Assembly: GCF_012027645.1 (NCBI RefSeq)
Contig: NZ_SNUU01000001.1
Coordinates: 682,001-746,000 of the forward strand
Direction of reading: 5' to 3'
Origin: Thermococcus sp. 18S1
GTDB lineage: Archaea; Methanobacteriota_B; Thermococci; Thermococcales; Thermococcaceae
DNA length: 64,000 nt
A model generated the notes under the pieces. The model made no database searches, had not been told where the DNA came from, and saw only the letters and a program-made list of their open reading frames with translations. Positions 50,877 through 61,115 of this stretch are shown in pieces. How positions within the stretch are numbered: position 1 is the first letter of the stretch; every line of letters starts with the position of its first letter. The translations under genes were made by a program, and so were the position numbers.

Positions 50877-51209
50877 GGTCTCTCACCTCTTGTTGCTCCT
50901 ATTACGTACCCTTTTTAAAGTTAAGCCCTCGATAGGGGAACTATGGACGGACCGTTCTGCCGTTGAACTGCTCTGAATTGGCCTGGAATGCATTGAACTG
51001 TTAAATTCTGGCTGTTATCGAAATTTTCCGAAAGCTCCTGGGGGATTGAGCTTAGTTCCGATTTGAAGGCTATTTCATGAATTAAGTCCCCTCTCCGCCC
51101 CCATTTGGTCTGCTCATTGCTGGCCATTTCCAGGCATGAACCACTAATTTTAAAACTCATGCTTCCAACTAACGACAAGTTTTGCAAAAACTAACGACGG
51201 GGTGAAGGT
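50877..51209. other. Intergenic region between speH and secF, two promoters
   Basis: This 333-base gap holds the minus-strand speH promoter (TATA near 50911-50920) and the plus-strand secF promoter (ATTTTAAAAC, 51147-51156). Near secF the word ACTAACGAC occurs twice (near 51169 and 51191). An 88-codon minus-strand frame exists at 50921-51187 but has no ribosome site and no coding feel. I see no C/D boxes. Confidence 0.6.
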
Positions 51210-52124
51210 ATGTCGAAGCCTAAAACTAAGGCAAAGCCCACGGCCGGTGATGCCGTGAGGGCAAGGAAACGAAAAACACTTGGCTTTTTGGCTGAGATGG
51301 AATATCAAAGAATGATCCTGTACCCGTTGGTGGTATTCCTCGTGGCTCTGATTCTGCTCGCGGTTAACTTCCCCACGCTTGGAATAGACCTCCAGGGTGG
51401 TGTGGTCGTCACCGCCTATGGAATCGATGCGAACCCCGATGAGCTCGCCAAGACCCTGAGCGCCCAGCTGGGCGTGGACGTGAGGGTCGAGAGCTTCACC
51501 AGCGTCGATACCAGCGGCATCAGGGTTTACGCTCCCGTCGGTACCGACCCCACGGAGATAATAAATGCGCTGAAGCACGACTATCCCAACGCTGAGTACA
51601 CCCACAGCGAGGTTCAGCCCACCTTCGGTAAAATCGCCCAGCAGCAGGGCATCAGGGCCCTCGTCTTCGCGTTCCTCGCAATGGCGGTGGTGGTCTTCCT
51701 GTTCTTCAGGAACCTCGTGCCGTCGATGACGATAATTTTCTCGGCCCTTTCAGATATGACAATAGCCGTCGCCCTCATGGGACTCTTCGGCATCGAGCTG
51801 ACAACGGCCACGATAGCGGCTCTGCTCATGCTCATAGGTTACACCGTTGACAGCAACATCCTCCTGACCACCAAGCTCCTCAGAAGGAAGGAGGACACGC
51901 TGGACGAGGCATACCTGACCGCGGTCTCCACGGGATTCACGATGAGCACCACAACCCTCGGCGCCCTGCTCGTGCTCTGGATCATATCCACCAGCCAGAC
52001 CATCGACAACATAGCCATCGTCCTCATCTTCGGTCTGCTCGCCGACTTCATGAACACATGGATTCTTAACGCCGGCGTGCTGAAGTGGTACCTCTCAAAC
52101 CCTGCAAGGGGTGGTAGCAAATGA
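51210..52124 (+). CDS. secF: Protein-export membrane protein SecF
   Basis: 304 residues with six membrane segments and one outer P1-like loop after TM1 (GIDLQGGVVVTAYGIDANP...). The C-terminal RND-like block with ALSDMTIAVALMGLFGIEL and LLMLIGYTVDSNILLTTKLLRR is the SecF signature. It works with SecD to drive translocation through SecYE using the ion gradient. GGGGTGAAGGT precedes the ATG. As usual in archaea, secF precedes secD; their stop/start overlap by four bases (ATGA). Confidence 0.93.
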   Translation: MSKPKTKAKPTAGDAVRARKRKTLGFLAEMEYQRMILYPLVVFLVALILLAVNFPTLGIDLQGGVVVTAYGIDANPDELAKTLSAQLGVDVRVESFTSVDTSGIRVYAPVGTDPTEIINALKHDYPNAEYTHSEVQPTFGKIAQQQGIRALVFAFLAMAVVVFLFFRNLVPSMTIIFSALSDMTIAVALMGLFGIELTTATIAALLMLIGYTVDSNILLTTKLLRRKEDTLDEAYLTAVSTGFTMSTTTLGALLVLWIISTSQTIDNIAIVLIFGLLADFMNTWILNAGVLKWYLSNPARGGSK

Positions 52125-53644
52125 AGAGAAGAACCAGGAACCTTCTTCTCAACTGGAGGATAATCCTGCTCATCCTGTTCCTCGTGGGCTCGGTGGCCAC
52201 CCTGGCCTTCAAGCCCCTGACGTATGGAATCGACATATCCGGTGGTGTCGCCCTCGTCGCCCAGACGGAGCACCCCGTTGACAGCGATACGATGCAGCTC
52301 GTTGTCAGCTCGCTCCAGAAGAGGCTTAACACCCTCGGACTGAGGGACATCACCGTCGAGGCGCAGGGAGACCAGATAGTGCTTATCAAGGTCGCTAACG
52401 TGAGCACCGCGGAGGAGGCCAACCAGATAAAGTCCGTCATCGAGAGTCAGGGTGTATTCTACATGGAGTTCACCGGAACCGTGTTCGGAACCGGCGAGGA
52501 TGTTGAGTACGTTGGAATATATCAAATAAAGCCCGACAACAGCTGGGCCGTTCCGTTCAGGATTTCGAAATCCGCCGCCGAGAAATTTGCCGAGCTCGCC
52601 TACGGTAAGAAGGGCTGGCCCGTTGACATGTTCCTTGATCCCCCGGTCAACTCCCTGATGGTGGTGCCGGACTCTGTTTACAGGCTCATGAACAGCACGG
52701 ACTTCAACGCAGAGGCCCCGAACGCCCCGACCCTCATGGAGAGGATCGGCAAGGCCTTCAACGTAACCGTCGTCGCCTACGCCAACCAGAGTGCCGACGA
52801 GATAGCTAAACTCGCGGAGGGCAAGGATAAGATAGTTCTCGTCGATGTCCCGCAGGACCTGCAGACCCAGCTCGAGGGAATGAACATCACTGTCCGCTAC
52901 GTTCCGAGGGCCCAGGGTGAGAGTGATCACGCGCTCATAGTGAGGGTTCTCGGGCTTTACGGTCCCTACTCCCTCGGTGAGGGTCTCACGGTCGGTGAAC
53001 CCCAGCAGGACGTTCAGATCACCGGAGCCGCCCCGGACAGGCTCACCGCCGAGCAGGAGGCCAGCACGATCTACACCGTTCTCAAGAGCGGTTCGCTCCC
53101 GGTCAAGCTCAACGTCGTCGGCATGGAGTTCATATCCCCGCGCCTCGGGGAGAACTTCAGGACCCAGGCCCTCTACGCGGGTCTCGCCGCCCTGATAGCG
53201 GTGCTCCTCATAGTGTACTTCCACTACAGGAACTGGAGAATCGCTATACCCGTCGCGAGCACCAGCCTCTTTGAGGTCATAATAATCCTCGGCTTCGCCG
53301 CGCTCATAAACTGGAACCTCGACCTCCCGAGCATCGCGGGTATCATCGCGGCGATCGGTACCGGCGTTGATCAGCAGATAGTCATAACCGACGAGCTGCT
53401 CAGCGGCGAGAAGACCACGAGGATAACCAGGCGCGCCAGCGTTCTCAGGAGGATGGGAAGGGCGTTCTTCGTCATCTTCGCATCAGCGGCGACGACCATA
53501 GCGGCCATGAGCTTCCTGCTGGTTTACTTCGTCGGAACTCTCAAGGGATTCGCCTTCACCACGATACTCGGCGTCCTCATTGGAATCCTCGTCACCAGGC
53601 CGGCCTACGCTGAAATAGCCAAATACCTGCTCGGTGAGGACTGA
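52121..53644 (+). CDS. secD: Protein-export membrane protein SecD
   Basis: 507 residues. TM1 is followed by GIDISGGVALVAQTEHP, a large outer domain (about 40-345) and five further membrane segments with ALIAVLLIVYFHYRNWRIAIPV and IAAIGTGVDQQIVITDELL, the SecD motif. It is the partner of SecF. Its stop overlaps the start of the TrkA-like gene (TGATG), so the three form one transcript. Confidence 0.94.
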   Translation: MKRRTRNLLLNWRIILLILFLVGSVATLAFKPLTYGIDISGGVALVAQTEHPVDSDTMQLVVSSLQKRLNTLGLRDITVEAQGDQIVLIKVANVSTAEEANQIKSVIESQGVFYMEFTGTVFGTGEDVEYVGIYQIKPDNSWAVPFRISKSAAEKFAELAYGKKGWPVDMFLDPPVNSLMVVPDSVYRLMNSTDFNAEAPNAPTLMERIGKAFNVTVVAYANQSADEIAKLAEGKDKIVLVDVPQDLQTQLEGMNITVRYVPRAQGESDHALIVRVLGLYGPYSLGEGLTVGEPQQDVQITGAAPDRLTAEQEASTIYTVLKSGSLPVKLNVVGMEFISPRLGENFRTQALYAGLAALIAVLLIVYFHYRNWRIAIPVASTSLFEVIIILGFAALINWNLDLPSIAGIIAAIGTGVDQQIVITDELLSGEKTTRITRRASVLRRMGRAFFVIFASAATTIAAMSFLLVYFVGTLKGFAFTTILGVLIGILVTRPAYAEIAKYLLGED

Positions 53645-54336
53645 TGTTCGTCGTGATAATGGGTGCCGGAAGGGTCGGCTACCTCGTGGCCAAAATGCTG
53701 GAGGAGGAGGGGCACGACGTCACCATAATCGAGATGGACAAGGCGAGGGCCAAGGAGCTCTCCCTCCTCATCAACGGCCTGGTTATTGAGGGAGACGCGA
53801 CCGACCCGAAGACCCTCGAGGAGGCCAACATCAAGCAGGCGGACGCCTTCGCGGCTCTGACCGGCAAGGACGACGCCAACCTGCTGGCCTGCATACTGGC
53901 GAAGCACCTGAATCCCAAGGTGAAAACCTCCCTCAGACTGGGAAACCCCAAGAACAGGCGCATATTCGAGGAGGTAACCGACCTCAAGCGCTACTTCGAC
54001 TTCGTCATCAGTCCTGAGGAGATAGCGGCTGAGTACATAAGCAGGAACATAGTCACTCCGGGCTTCGACCGCGTCCTCTTCCCGAAGGAGGGCGCCGAGA
54101 TAGTACGCTTTACCATCGACGAAAACAGCGAGATAGCGGGCAAGTACGTTCGCGACCTCAAACTGCCCAGGGACGCCCTCATGATAGCCGTTTACGACGA
54201 GAAGGGCAACCTGATAATCCCGTCCGGCGACACGAAGCTCCCTGAGAAGGGTCAGGTCATAGTCTTCGCCAAGAACAACATACTGGACAACGTGAAGGGT
54301 CTCCTCGAGAGAAGAAAACCCAACAATGAAAGTTAA
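53644..54336 (+). CDS. trkA: TrkA-family K+ transport regulatory protein (RCK)
   Basis: 230 residues: an N-terminal NAD(H)-binding RCK_N domain (MFVVIMGAGRVGYLVAKMLEEEGHDVTIIEMD, residues 1-32) and a C-terminal RCK_C domain (EIVRFTIDENSEIAGKYVRDLKL...). It gates K+ uptake channels in response to NADH/ATP; no TrkH partner is seen in the window. Coupling to secFD is probably a matter of genome layout. Confidence 0.9.
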   Translation: MFVVIMGAGRVGYLVAKMLEEEGHDVTIIEMDKARAKELSLLINGLVIEGDATDPKTLEEANIKQADAFAALTGKDDANLLACILAKHLNPKVKTSLRLGNPKNRRIFEEVTDLKRYFDFVISPEEIAAEYISRNIVTPGFDRVLFPKEGAEIVRFTIDENSEIAGKYVRDLKLPRDALMIAVYDEKGNLIIPSGDTKLPEKGQVIVFAKNNILDNVKGLLERRKPNNES

Positions 54337-54360
54337 TATGACATTTTTTTCAACTTTCAT
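54326..54360 (+). terminator. Inverted repeat with T-tract after trkA
   Basis: ATGAAAGTT (54326-54334) and AACTTTCAT (54352-54360) form a perfect 9-bp stem with a T7 run in the loop. It begins on the trkA stop codon. T-tracts alone can end archaeal transcription, so this is a likely terminator for the secF-secD-trkA transcript, before the separate ATP synthase promoter. Confidence 0.5.
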
Positions 54361-54410
54361 GTCCATTTCTGTTCTTTCCTCGTCATATCTTTGGTGCAGG
54401 GGCCAAAAAC

Positions 54411-54418
54411 TATTTAAA
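54411..54418 (+). promoter_or_regulatory. ATP synthase operon promoter
   Basis: TATTTAAA with a purine-rich BRE (CCAAAAAC) just upstream. Transcription would begin near 54442, leaving a leader of about 40 bases before ATG 54484. Confidence 0.65.
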
Positions 54419-54483
54419 CCGGTTAGGGAAGCCAAAAGCGACGTGTGAGGAAACCTGTTTTCAGGGTCATTGGGGGGCTAATC

Positions 54484-54795
54484 ATGGAGGACGTCATCAA
54501 GCAGATTGTTGATGCAGAGAAGCAGGCCGAGGCACGCATTGAAAAGGCCAAAGAGGACGCCAGGGAGATAGTGCTTAAGGCCCGCGAGGAGGCCAAGCTT
54601 CTCGAGAGGGAGATAATACAGAACGCTGAGGCTCAGGCGGAAGCCCTCGTCGAGAAGGCCCGTGCCGAAGGCGAGGAGGAGGCCAAAAAGGTCCTTGAGG
54701 AGGGCAACGCTGAGATTGAGGAGCTCAAGGTGAAGGCTACCAACAACTTTGAGAGGGCCATCTCGGCTGGTATAGCACTCGTGAGAGGGAGCTGA
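54484..54795 (+). CDS. atpH: A/V-type ATP synthase subunit H
   Basis: 103 residues from ATG 54484 (GGGGGG upstream; the upstream extension to 54445 is not supported). Nearly all coiled coil (IVDAEKQAEARIEKAKEDAREIVLKAREEAK...), the peripheral stalk partner of subunit E. It links the A3B3 head to subunit I in the membrane. First gene of the nine-gene operon. Confidence 0.9.
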   Translation: MEDVIKQIVDAEKQAEARIEKAKEDAREIVLKAREEAKLLEREIIQNAEAQAEALVEKARAEGEEEAKKVLEEGNAEIEELKVKATNNFERAISAGIALVRGS

Positions 54796-54797
54796 CG

Positions 54798-56777
54798 ATG
54801 TTCAAGCCTGAAGAGATGGTCAAAATAGAGGTTATCACGCTCAACCGCTACAAGGATAGTCTTCTCACGTACCTCCACGAGAACGGCGTGATCGAGATAA
54901 GGGAGCTTGACGTCAAGGTCGCCCAGAAGGACTCGCCGAACGAGTACCACAGGAAGGCCGCCTCGTACAGCATAACCATATCCAGGCTCGTTGATTTTCT
55001 CAAGGCGTATAAGAAGCAGAGCGGTGGGGGCATAAAGGAGTTCATCTTCCCGAGTGAGAGGGCGAAGAAGAAGTACAGGTACGAGGGCATAGAGAAGCTC
55101 ATCAAGGACGTTGAGGCGTTCCTGGCCACCGTAGAGCCGGAGATAAAGGCCGTCGAGGGCAAGATAACCTCCACCCAGACCGAGATTGAGAGGATAAAGA
55201 ACGACATCGCGATTCTTGAGCTGCTCTCCGCGCTCAACCTCGACGTCTCATACCTCAAATCGACCGGCATGCTCGAGATAATCGTTGGAACCGTTGACAG
55301 GAACAAGTTCAGGCCCCTCGTCGAGGAGGTCGAGAAGGCCACGGAGGGAAGGGCCGTCGTCGTCTCCAAGGAGTTCAAGGACAAGATTCTGGCGGTCTTC
55401 GCTTTCCTCAAGCGCGACTACGAGAAGGCCAACCCGATACTCGCCAAGTACTCCCTCGAGAGGCTCGAGGTTCCAGAGGGTGAGGGAACGCCGAGGGAGC
55501 TCATATCGGTTTACGAGGAGAAGCTCAGGAAGAAGGAGGGAGAGCTTGAGAGCGCCAAGAAGGACGCCGAGATGCTGGCAGAGAAGTACTACGACGACGT
55601 CGTCTTCTACCAGGAGCTGATGGAGAACGAGCGCGACAAGTCAACCGTGCTTCCGATGCTCGCCAGAACCAATATGACCTTCGCTTTAACCGGATGGCTC
55701 CCCAGGGCCGACGTGCCGAAGGTTCTCGAGGGGATAAAGAAGGTCACCGAGAACAAGGCCTACATAAACGTCCGCGAGCCGAGTGCGGAGGAGCTCGACG
55801 AGATTCCGATAAAGCTCAGGAACCCCGGATGGGCCAGGCCCTTCGAGATGCTCACCGAGATGTACGGCGTTCCCAAGTACGACGAGATAGACCCGACTCC
55901 GATAATAACCTTCACGTACTCGTTCTTCTTCGGATTCATGCTCACAGACTTCATGTACGGTCTCATAATAGCCATAATAGCGGCGCTCCTCGTCAAGGGG
56001 CACAAGAAGTTCAACGACGGCACATACAAGTTCTCATACACCCTGCTCATCAGTTCGTTCTTCACCATGATAATGGGCGCCATCTTCGGTAGCTACTTCG
56101 GCAACGCCCTTGACCTCGCTGGATTTACCGTTCCGCGCGTCTGGGACACCTTCCAGGACGCCCTCGTTGTGCTCCAGCTCGCCCTCGCGATAGGAATAGC
56201 CCACCTGTTCCTGGGTTACACCCTCGGCTTCGTGGTCAAGTTCAAGAACGGCGACAGGAAGGGGGCTGTGCTCGACCAGCTGTCCTGGATGCTCATAATA
56301 CTCGGAATAGTGACCCTCGTCCTTGGAACCAACAGCCCGAGCGCCGGAACCGTCGGCAAGGCCCTCTTTGGAATCGGCCTGGTGCTCTTCGCGATAGGGG
56401 AGATAGTCAACAACGGTGGGCTGGCGGTACTGCTGATAATCTCGGACTTCTTCGGCTTCGTGGGAAGCTGGCTCAGCTACGCCAGGCTGATGGCGCTGGC
56501 CCTGGCGACGGCAGGAATAGCGATGGTCATCAACATCCTCGTGCAGATGGTCTGGGGCGTGAGCATAGGCCCCGTTCCGATAGGCATAATCATAGGTCTC
56601 ATACTCTTTGCCGGCGGCCAGCTGTTTTCGGTCGCCATCAACGCCCTCGGAGCGTTCGTCCACTCGCTCCGTCTCCAGTACGTTGAGTTTTTCGGTACGT
56701 TCTATTCAGGTGAAGGTAAACCCTTCGAGCCCTTCAGGGCAAAAAGAGAAGTGTCTGAGTTGGAGTTTGAAGCTTAA
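54798..56777 (+). CDS. atpI: A/V-type ATP synthase subunit I (a subunit)
   Basis: 659 residues. The N-terminal half (to about 330) is a soluble, coiled-coil rich domain that holds the peripheral stalks; the C-terminal half has about seven or eight membrane segments. The essential arginine is R563 in SWLSYARLMALALA, which contacts the ring carboxylate. It forms the ion path with subunit K. It begins two bases after the atpH stop. Confidence 0.95.
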   Translation: MFKPEEMVKIEVITLNRYKDSLLTYLHENGVIEIRELDVKVAQKDSPNEYHRKAASYSITISRLVDFLKAYKKQSGGGIKEFIFPSERAKKKYRYEGIEKLIKDVEAFLATVEPEIKAVEGKITSTQTEIERIKNDIAILELLSALNLDVSYLKSTGMLEIIVGTVDRNKFRPLVEEVEKATEGRAVVVSKEFKDKILAVFAFLKRDYEKANPILAKYSLERLEVPEGEGTPRELISVYEEKLRKKEGELESAKKDAEMLAEKYYDDVVFYQELMENERDKSTVLPMLARTNMTFALTGWLPRADVPKVLEGIKKVTENKAYINVREPSAEELDEIPIKLRNPGWARPFEMLTEMYGVPKYDEIDPTPIITFTYSFFFGFMLTDFMYGLIIAIIAALLVKGHKKFNDGTYKFSYTLLISSFFTMIMGAIFGSYFGNALDLAGFTVPRVWDTFQDALVVLQLALAIGIAHLFLGYTLGFVVKFKNGDRKGAVLDQLSWMLIILGIVTLVLGTNSPSAGTVGKALFGIGLVLFAIGEIVNNGGLAVLLIISDFFGFVGSWLSYARLMALALATAGIAMVINILVQMVWGVSIGPVPIGIIIGLILFAGGQLFSVAINALGAFVHSLRLQYVEFFGTFYSGEGKPFEPFRAKREVSELEFEA

Positions 56778-56789
56778 GGAGGTGCATGA

Positions 56790-57281
<492 letters not shown>

Positions 57282-57323
57282 CTCCGTCCAAAACTTTCTT
57301 TATAGCAGCGAGGAGGAAGGAGG

Positions 57324-57935
57324 ATGGATGGAGCAGAGCTGATCATTCAGGAGATAAACAGGGAAGCGGAGCAGAAGATACAGTACATCCTCAGTGAGGC
57401 CCAGAAGGAAGCGGAGCAGATCAAGGAGGAAGCGAGGAAGAGGGCCGAGGCCAGGGCCGAGTGGATAATGAGGAAGGCCCAGACCCAGGCAGAGATAGAG
57501 AAGCAGAGGATAGTAGCCAACGCCCGCCTCGAGGTCAGGAAGAAGAGGCTCGCCGTTCAGGAGGAGCTCATCCAGGAGGTCATCACCGCGCTTCGTGAGA
57601 GGCTTGCGGAGCTTCCCGACGAGGAGTACTTCCCGATGCTCGTTGACCTTGCGGTTCAGGCTGTTGGGGAGCTCGGTTCCGAGAGCGTCGTCGTTCGCTC
57701 CAACGAGAGGACTCTGAAGCTCCTCTCGGAGAGGGCCGATGAGTTCAGAAAAGCCCTCGGCGAGAGGCTCGGCAGGGAGATCGAGGTAAGCCTCGGGGAG
57801 CCTGTCGGCACCATAGGCGGCCTCGTCGTTGAGACCCCCGACGGCGCGGTTAGGGTTGACAACACCTTCGAGGCCAGGATAGAGAGGTTTGAAGGCGAGC
57901 TCAGGGCGGAAATAGCCAAGGCTCTCTTCGGGTGA
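57324..57935 (+). CDS. atpE: A/V-type ATP synthase subunit E
   Basis: 203 residues. The N-terminal half is a long charged coiled coil (ELIIQEINREAEQKIQYILSEAQKEAEQIKEEARKR...) that pairs with subunit H in the peripheral stalk, and the C-terminal half is a globular domain (LGEPVGTIGGLVVETPDGAVRVDNTFEARIERF) that binds the head. GGAGGAAGGAGG precedes the ATG. Confidence 0.93.
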   Translation: MDGAELIIQEINREAEQKIQYILSEAQKEAEQIKEEARKRAEARAEWIMRKAQTQAEIEKQRIVANARLEVRKKRLAVQEELIQEVITALRERLAELPDEEYFPMLVDLAVQAVGELGSESVVVRSNERTLKLLSERADEFRKALGERLGREIEVSLGEPVGTIGGLVVETPDGAVRVDNTFEARIERFEGELRAEIAKALFG

Positions 57936-57940
57936 GGGCG

Positions 57941-59041
57941 ATGGAACCAGGAGCGGTGAGCGGAATACTGGACACTACCCTCGCAGTGGTGTTCACGTGG
58001 GTGGGATACAAAACGGCCAGGATAATCTGGAAATACACCCCCTACTCATACCCCAACGCCAGGATAAGGGCGATGGAGGCAAAGCTCCTCACCGAGCAGA
58101 GATTCAACGAGCTGGCGGAGAGCAGGACGCTCCAGAACTTCGTCGTCGGTCTTGAGGACACGGAATACAGGGATTACTTCGCCGATCTCTCCAGCTACGA
58201 CGTTGAATCGATAGAGAGGGCCCTGGAGAGAGCCCTGGCCGGAACATACGAGCTGATGATTAAAATCCTCCCGAAGAGGTCCGCCCCCTTCTTCAGGCTC
58301 ATGCTTGAGGAGTGGGACGTCAGGAACGTGGCGAGCGTCGTCAAGGCCAAGCTGGCGGGGGAGCCGGCGGCCGACTACGTCATAGAAATCGGAACCATGC
58401 TCCCGAAGATCAAGGCCATCGCAGGGGCCAAGACCATGGAGGAGATACTCGTCGTGCTCGAGGGCACCCCCTACGAGGAGCCCTACCAGAAGCTCATCCT
58501 CGGGGAGATAACCCCCAGGGAGTTCGAGACCGAACTCTACAGGATGCACTACGGCAAGCTGCTCAGCTATGCCCTCTCCAGAAAGGAGGATGAACGCGTC
58601 ATCCTCGAGGAGTTCGTCAGGCTGAAGATAGACAAGCTGAACATCCTCACCGTCCTCAGGGCCAAGGCCGCTGGAATGTCCGCCGAGGATATCAGGCCCA
58701 TGCTCATACCCGGCGGAAGCGTCAGGCTCGACCCGCTCCTGCACGTGGACGACCTCAGCATGGCACTGGCCGAGCTTGACTCCACCAAGTACGGCCCGGT
58801 CATCAGGGACGTCAGGGAGGAGGTCGAGAGGGACCTGAGCGTCCTCGAGAGGGCCCTTGAGAGGCACATCCTAACTCGGGTGAACGAGCTCAACAGGTTC
58901 TACCCGCTCAGCGTGGCCGCGCCGCTCGGCTACGTCATTCAGAAGGAGCGCGAGGTCAGGAAGCTCAGGGCCATAGCCAAGCTCATCAGCGACGGCCTCG
59001 AGCCAGAGAGGATAAAGGAGATGGCGGGTGATGCCGCATGA
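57941..59041 (+). CDS. atpC: A/V-type ATP synthase subunit C (d-type)
   Basis: 366 residues from ATG 57941 (GGGTGAGGG upstream; GTG 57932 is inside it and overlaps atpE). An all-helical, funnel-shaped protein that joins the central stalk to the K ring; three internal repeats typical of the family are suggested by the recurring Y-x-x-x-L/LL-x-x-W pattern. No catalytic residues expected. Its stop overlaps the atpF start (ATGA). Confidence 0.92.
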   Translation: MEPGAVSGILDTTLAVVFTWVGYKTARIIWKYTPYSYPNARIRAMEAKLLTEQRFNELAESRTLQNFVVGLEDTEYRDYFADLSSYDVESIERALERALAGTYELMIKILPKRSAPFFRLMLEEWDVRNVASVVKAKLAGEPAADYVIEIGTMLPKIKAIAGAKTMEEILVVLEGTPYEEPYQKLILGEITPREFETELYRMHYGKLLSYALSRKEDERVILEEFVRLKIDKLNILTVLRAKAAGMSAEDIRPMLIPGGSVRLDPLLHVDDLSMALAELDSTKYGPVIRDVREEVERDLSVLERALERHILTRVNELNRFYPLSVAAPLGYVIQKEREVRKLRAIAKLISDGLEPERIKEMAGDAA

Positions 59042-59346
59042 AGATAGCCGTGCTCGGGGACAAGGATACGGCGCTGGGGTTCAGGCTCGCCGGCGCCCAT
59101 GAGGTTTATTCCTTTGAGGACACGCCTCTGGAGATTGAGAGGCTCAGGAACAAGCTCAGGGAGCTTATCGAGAGGGGCGACGTGGGAATAATACTCATAA
59201 CCGAGAGGTTCGCCCAGAGGGTTGAGATACCCGAGGTTACGCTTCCGATCATCCTTCAGGTGCCGGACAAGTCCGGCTCTAGGTTCGGCGAAGAGGCGAT
59301 TAAGGAGATAGTTAGGAGGGCAATTGGTGTTGAGCTGAAGAGGTGA
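59038..59346 (+). CDS. atpF: A/V-type ATP synthase subunit F
   Basis: 102 residues. A small Rossmann-like regulator of the central stalk: [24 protein letters not shown] at the start and [13 protein letters not shown] in the middle are family blocks. It binds subunit D and modulates coupling. ATG 59038 overlaps the atpC stop. Its own stop codon (TGA, 59344-59346) lies in the AGGTGA that precedes atpA. Confidence 0.93.
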   Translation: MKIAVLGDKDTALGFRLAGAHEVYSFEDTPLEIERLRNKLRELIERGDVGIILITERFAQRVEIPEVTLPIILQVPDKSGSRFGEEAIKEIVRRAIGVELKR

Positions 59347-59352
59347 AAGGAA

Positions 59353-61110
59353 ATAGGAAGGATAATTCGTGTTACGGGTCCCCTGGTCGTCGCCGACGAG
59401 ATGAAGGGCTCCAAGATGTACGAGGTCGTTCGCGTCGGCGAAATGGGTCTCATAGGAGAAATCATTCGCCTTGAGGGTGACAGGGCTGTTATCCAGGTCT
59501 ACGAGGAGACCGCAGGTATAAGGCCGGGTGAGCCGGTCGAGGGAACCGGTGCCTCCCTGAGTGTTGAGCTCGGTCCCGGACTGCTCACCGCAATGTACGA
59601 CGGAATTCAGAGGCCGCTCGAGGCCCTCAGGGACCTCAGCGGAGACTTCATAGCCAGGGGTCTCACCGCCCCGGCCCTTCCGAGGGACAAGAAGTGGCAC
59701 TTCACGCCCAGGGTCAAGGTCGGTGACAAAGTCGTTGGCGGCGACGTGCTCGGTGTCGTTCCGGAGACGAGCATCATCGAGCACAAGATACTCGTTCCCC
59801 CGTGGGTCGAGGGAGAGATCGTTGAGATAGCCGAGGAGGGCGACTACACCGTCGAGGAGGTCATAGCCAAGGTCAAGAAGCCGGACGGGAGCATCGAGGA
59901 GCTCAAGATGTACCACCGCTGGCCCGTCCGTGTTAAGAGGCCCTACAAGAACAAGCTCCCGCCGGAGGTTCCGCTCATCACCGGACAGAGGACCATAGAC
60001 ACCTTCTTCAGCCAGGCCAAGGGTGGAACCGCCGCCATTCCCGGCCCGTTCGGAAGTGGAAAGACCGTTACCCAGCACCAGCTCGCCAAGTGGAGTGACG
60101 CCCAGATAGTTGTTTACATAGGCTGCGGTGAGCGCGGAAACGAGATGACCGACGTTCTTGAGGAGTTCCCCAAGCTCAAGGACCCGAAGACCGGAAAGCC
60201 GCTCATGGAGAGGACGGTTCTCATAGCCAACACCTCGAACATGCCGGTCGCGGCCAGGGAGGCTTCAATCTACACCGGAATCACCATCGCCGAGTACTTC
60301 CGCGACCAGGGCTACGATGTGGCTCTCATGGCCGACTCGACGAGCAGGTGGGCCGAGGCGCTCCGTGAGATTTCGGGCCGTCTCGAGGAGATGCCCGGTG
60401 AGGAGGGTTATCCAGCTTATCTCGCGAGCAAGATAGCGGAGTTCTACGAGAGGGCTGGACGTGTCGTGACCCTCGGAAGCGAGGAGAGGGTAGGAAGCGT
60501 TTCGGTCATAGGTGCCGTTTCACCGCCCGGTGGAGACTTCAGTGAGCCGGTCGTCCAGAACACCCTCCGTGTCGTCAAGGTCTTCTGGGCGCTCGACGCC
60601 GACTTGGCGAGGAGGAGGCACTTCCCGGCCATCAACTGGCTCAGGAGCTACTCGCTCTACGTGGACTCCATCAAGGACTGGTGGCACCAGAACGTTGATC
60701 CGGAATGGAAAGCCATGCGCGACAGGGCCATGGAGCTCCTCCAGAAGGAGGCCGAGCTCCAGGAGATAGTCAGAATCGTCGGTCCGGACGCCCTCCCGGA
60801 CAGGGAGAAAGCTGTGCTCATCGTCACCAGGATGATACGTGAGGATTACCTCCAGCAGGACGCCTTCGACGAGGTTGACACCTACTGCCCGCCGAAGAAG
60901 CAGGTCACTATGCTCAGGGTTATCCTCAACTTCTACGACAGGACCATGGAGGCCGTGGACAGGGGCGTTCCGGTTGACGAGATAGCCAAGCTCCCGGTCA
61001 GGGAGAAGATAGGCCGTATGAAATACGAACCCGAGATTGAGAACGTCAGGGCCCTCATTGATGAGACGAACGCTCAGTTTGAGGAGCTCTTCAAGAGGTA
61101 CGGGGCGTGA
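59353..61110 (+). CDS. atpA: A/V-type ATP synthase catalytic subunit A, apparent ATA start
   Basis: 585 residues if read from ATA 59353. It hydrolyses or makes ATP: P-loop GPFGSGKT is near 235-242, followed by [13 protein letters not shown] and [20 protein letters not shown]. The first ATG in frame (59401) would remove [15 protein letters not shown], the first strand of the conserved N-terminal beta barrel. Between the atpF stop and that ATG there is no ATG, GTG or TTG in frame. ATA 59353 sits seven bases after AGGTGA and gives the normal length of about 585. Either AUA initiates or the sequence carries an error. Confidence 0.93.
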   Translation: MGRIIRVTGPLVVADEMKGSKMYEVVRVGEMGLIGEIIRLEGDRAVIQVYEETAGIRPGEPVEGTGASLSVELGPGLLTAMYDGIQRPLEALRDLSGDFIARGLTAPALPRDKKWHFTPRVKVGDKVVGGDVLGVVPETSIIEHKILVPPWVEGEIVEIAEEGDYTVEEVIAKVKKPDGSIEELKMYHRWPVRVKRPYKNKLPPEVPLITGQRTIDTFFSQAKGGTAAIPGPFGSGKTVTQHQLAKWSDAQIVVYIGCGERGNEMTDVLEEFPKLKDPKTGKPLMERTVLIANTSNMPVAAREASIYTGITIAEYFRDQGYDVALMADSTSRWAEALREISGRLEEMPGEEGYPAYLASKIAEFYERAGRVVTLGSEERVGSVSVIGAVSPPGGDFSEPVVQNTLRVVKVFWALDADLARRRHFPAINWLRSYSLYVDSIKDWWHQNVDPEWKAMRDRAMELLQKEAELQEIVRIVGPDALPDREKAVLIVTRMIREDYLQQDAFDEVDTYCPPKKQVTMLRVILNFYDRTMEAVDRGVPVDEIAKLPVREKIGRMKYEPEIENVRALIDETNAQFEELFKRYGA

Positions 61111-61115
61111 TGTCG

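Noticed and set aside
50921-51187. 88-codon minus-strand frame in the speH-secF gap
   Set aside because: No ribosome site, low-complexity composition and overlap with both promoters; not convincing as a gene.
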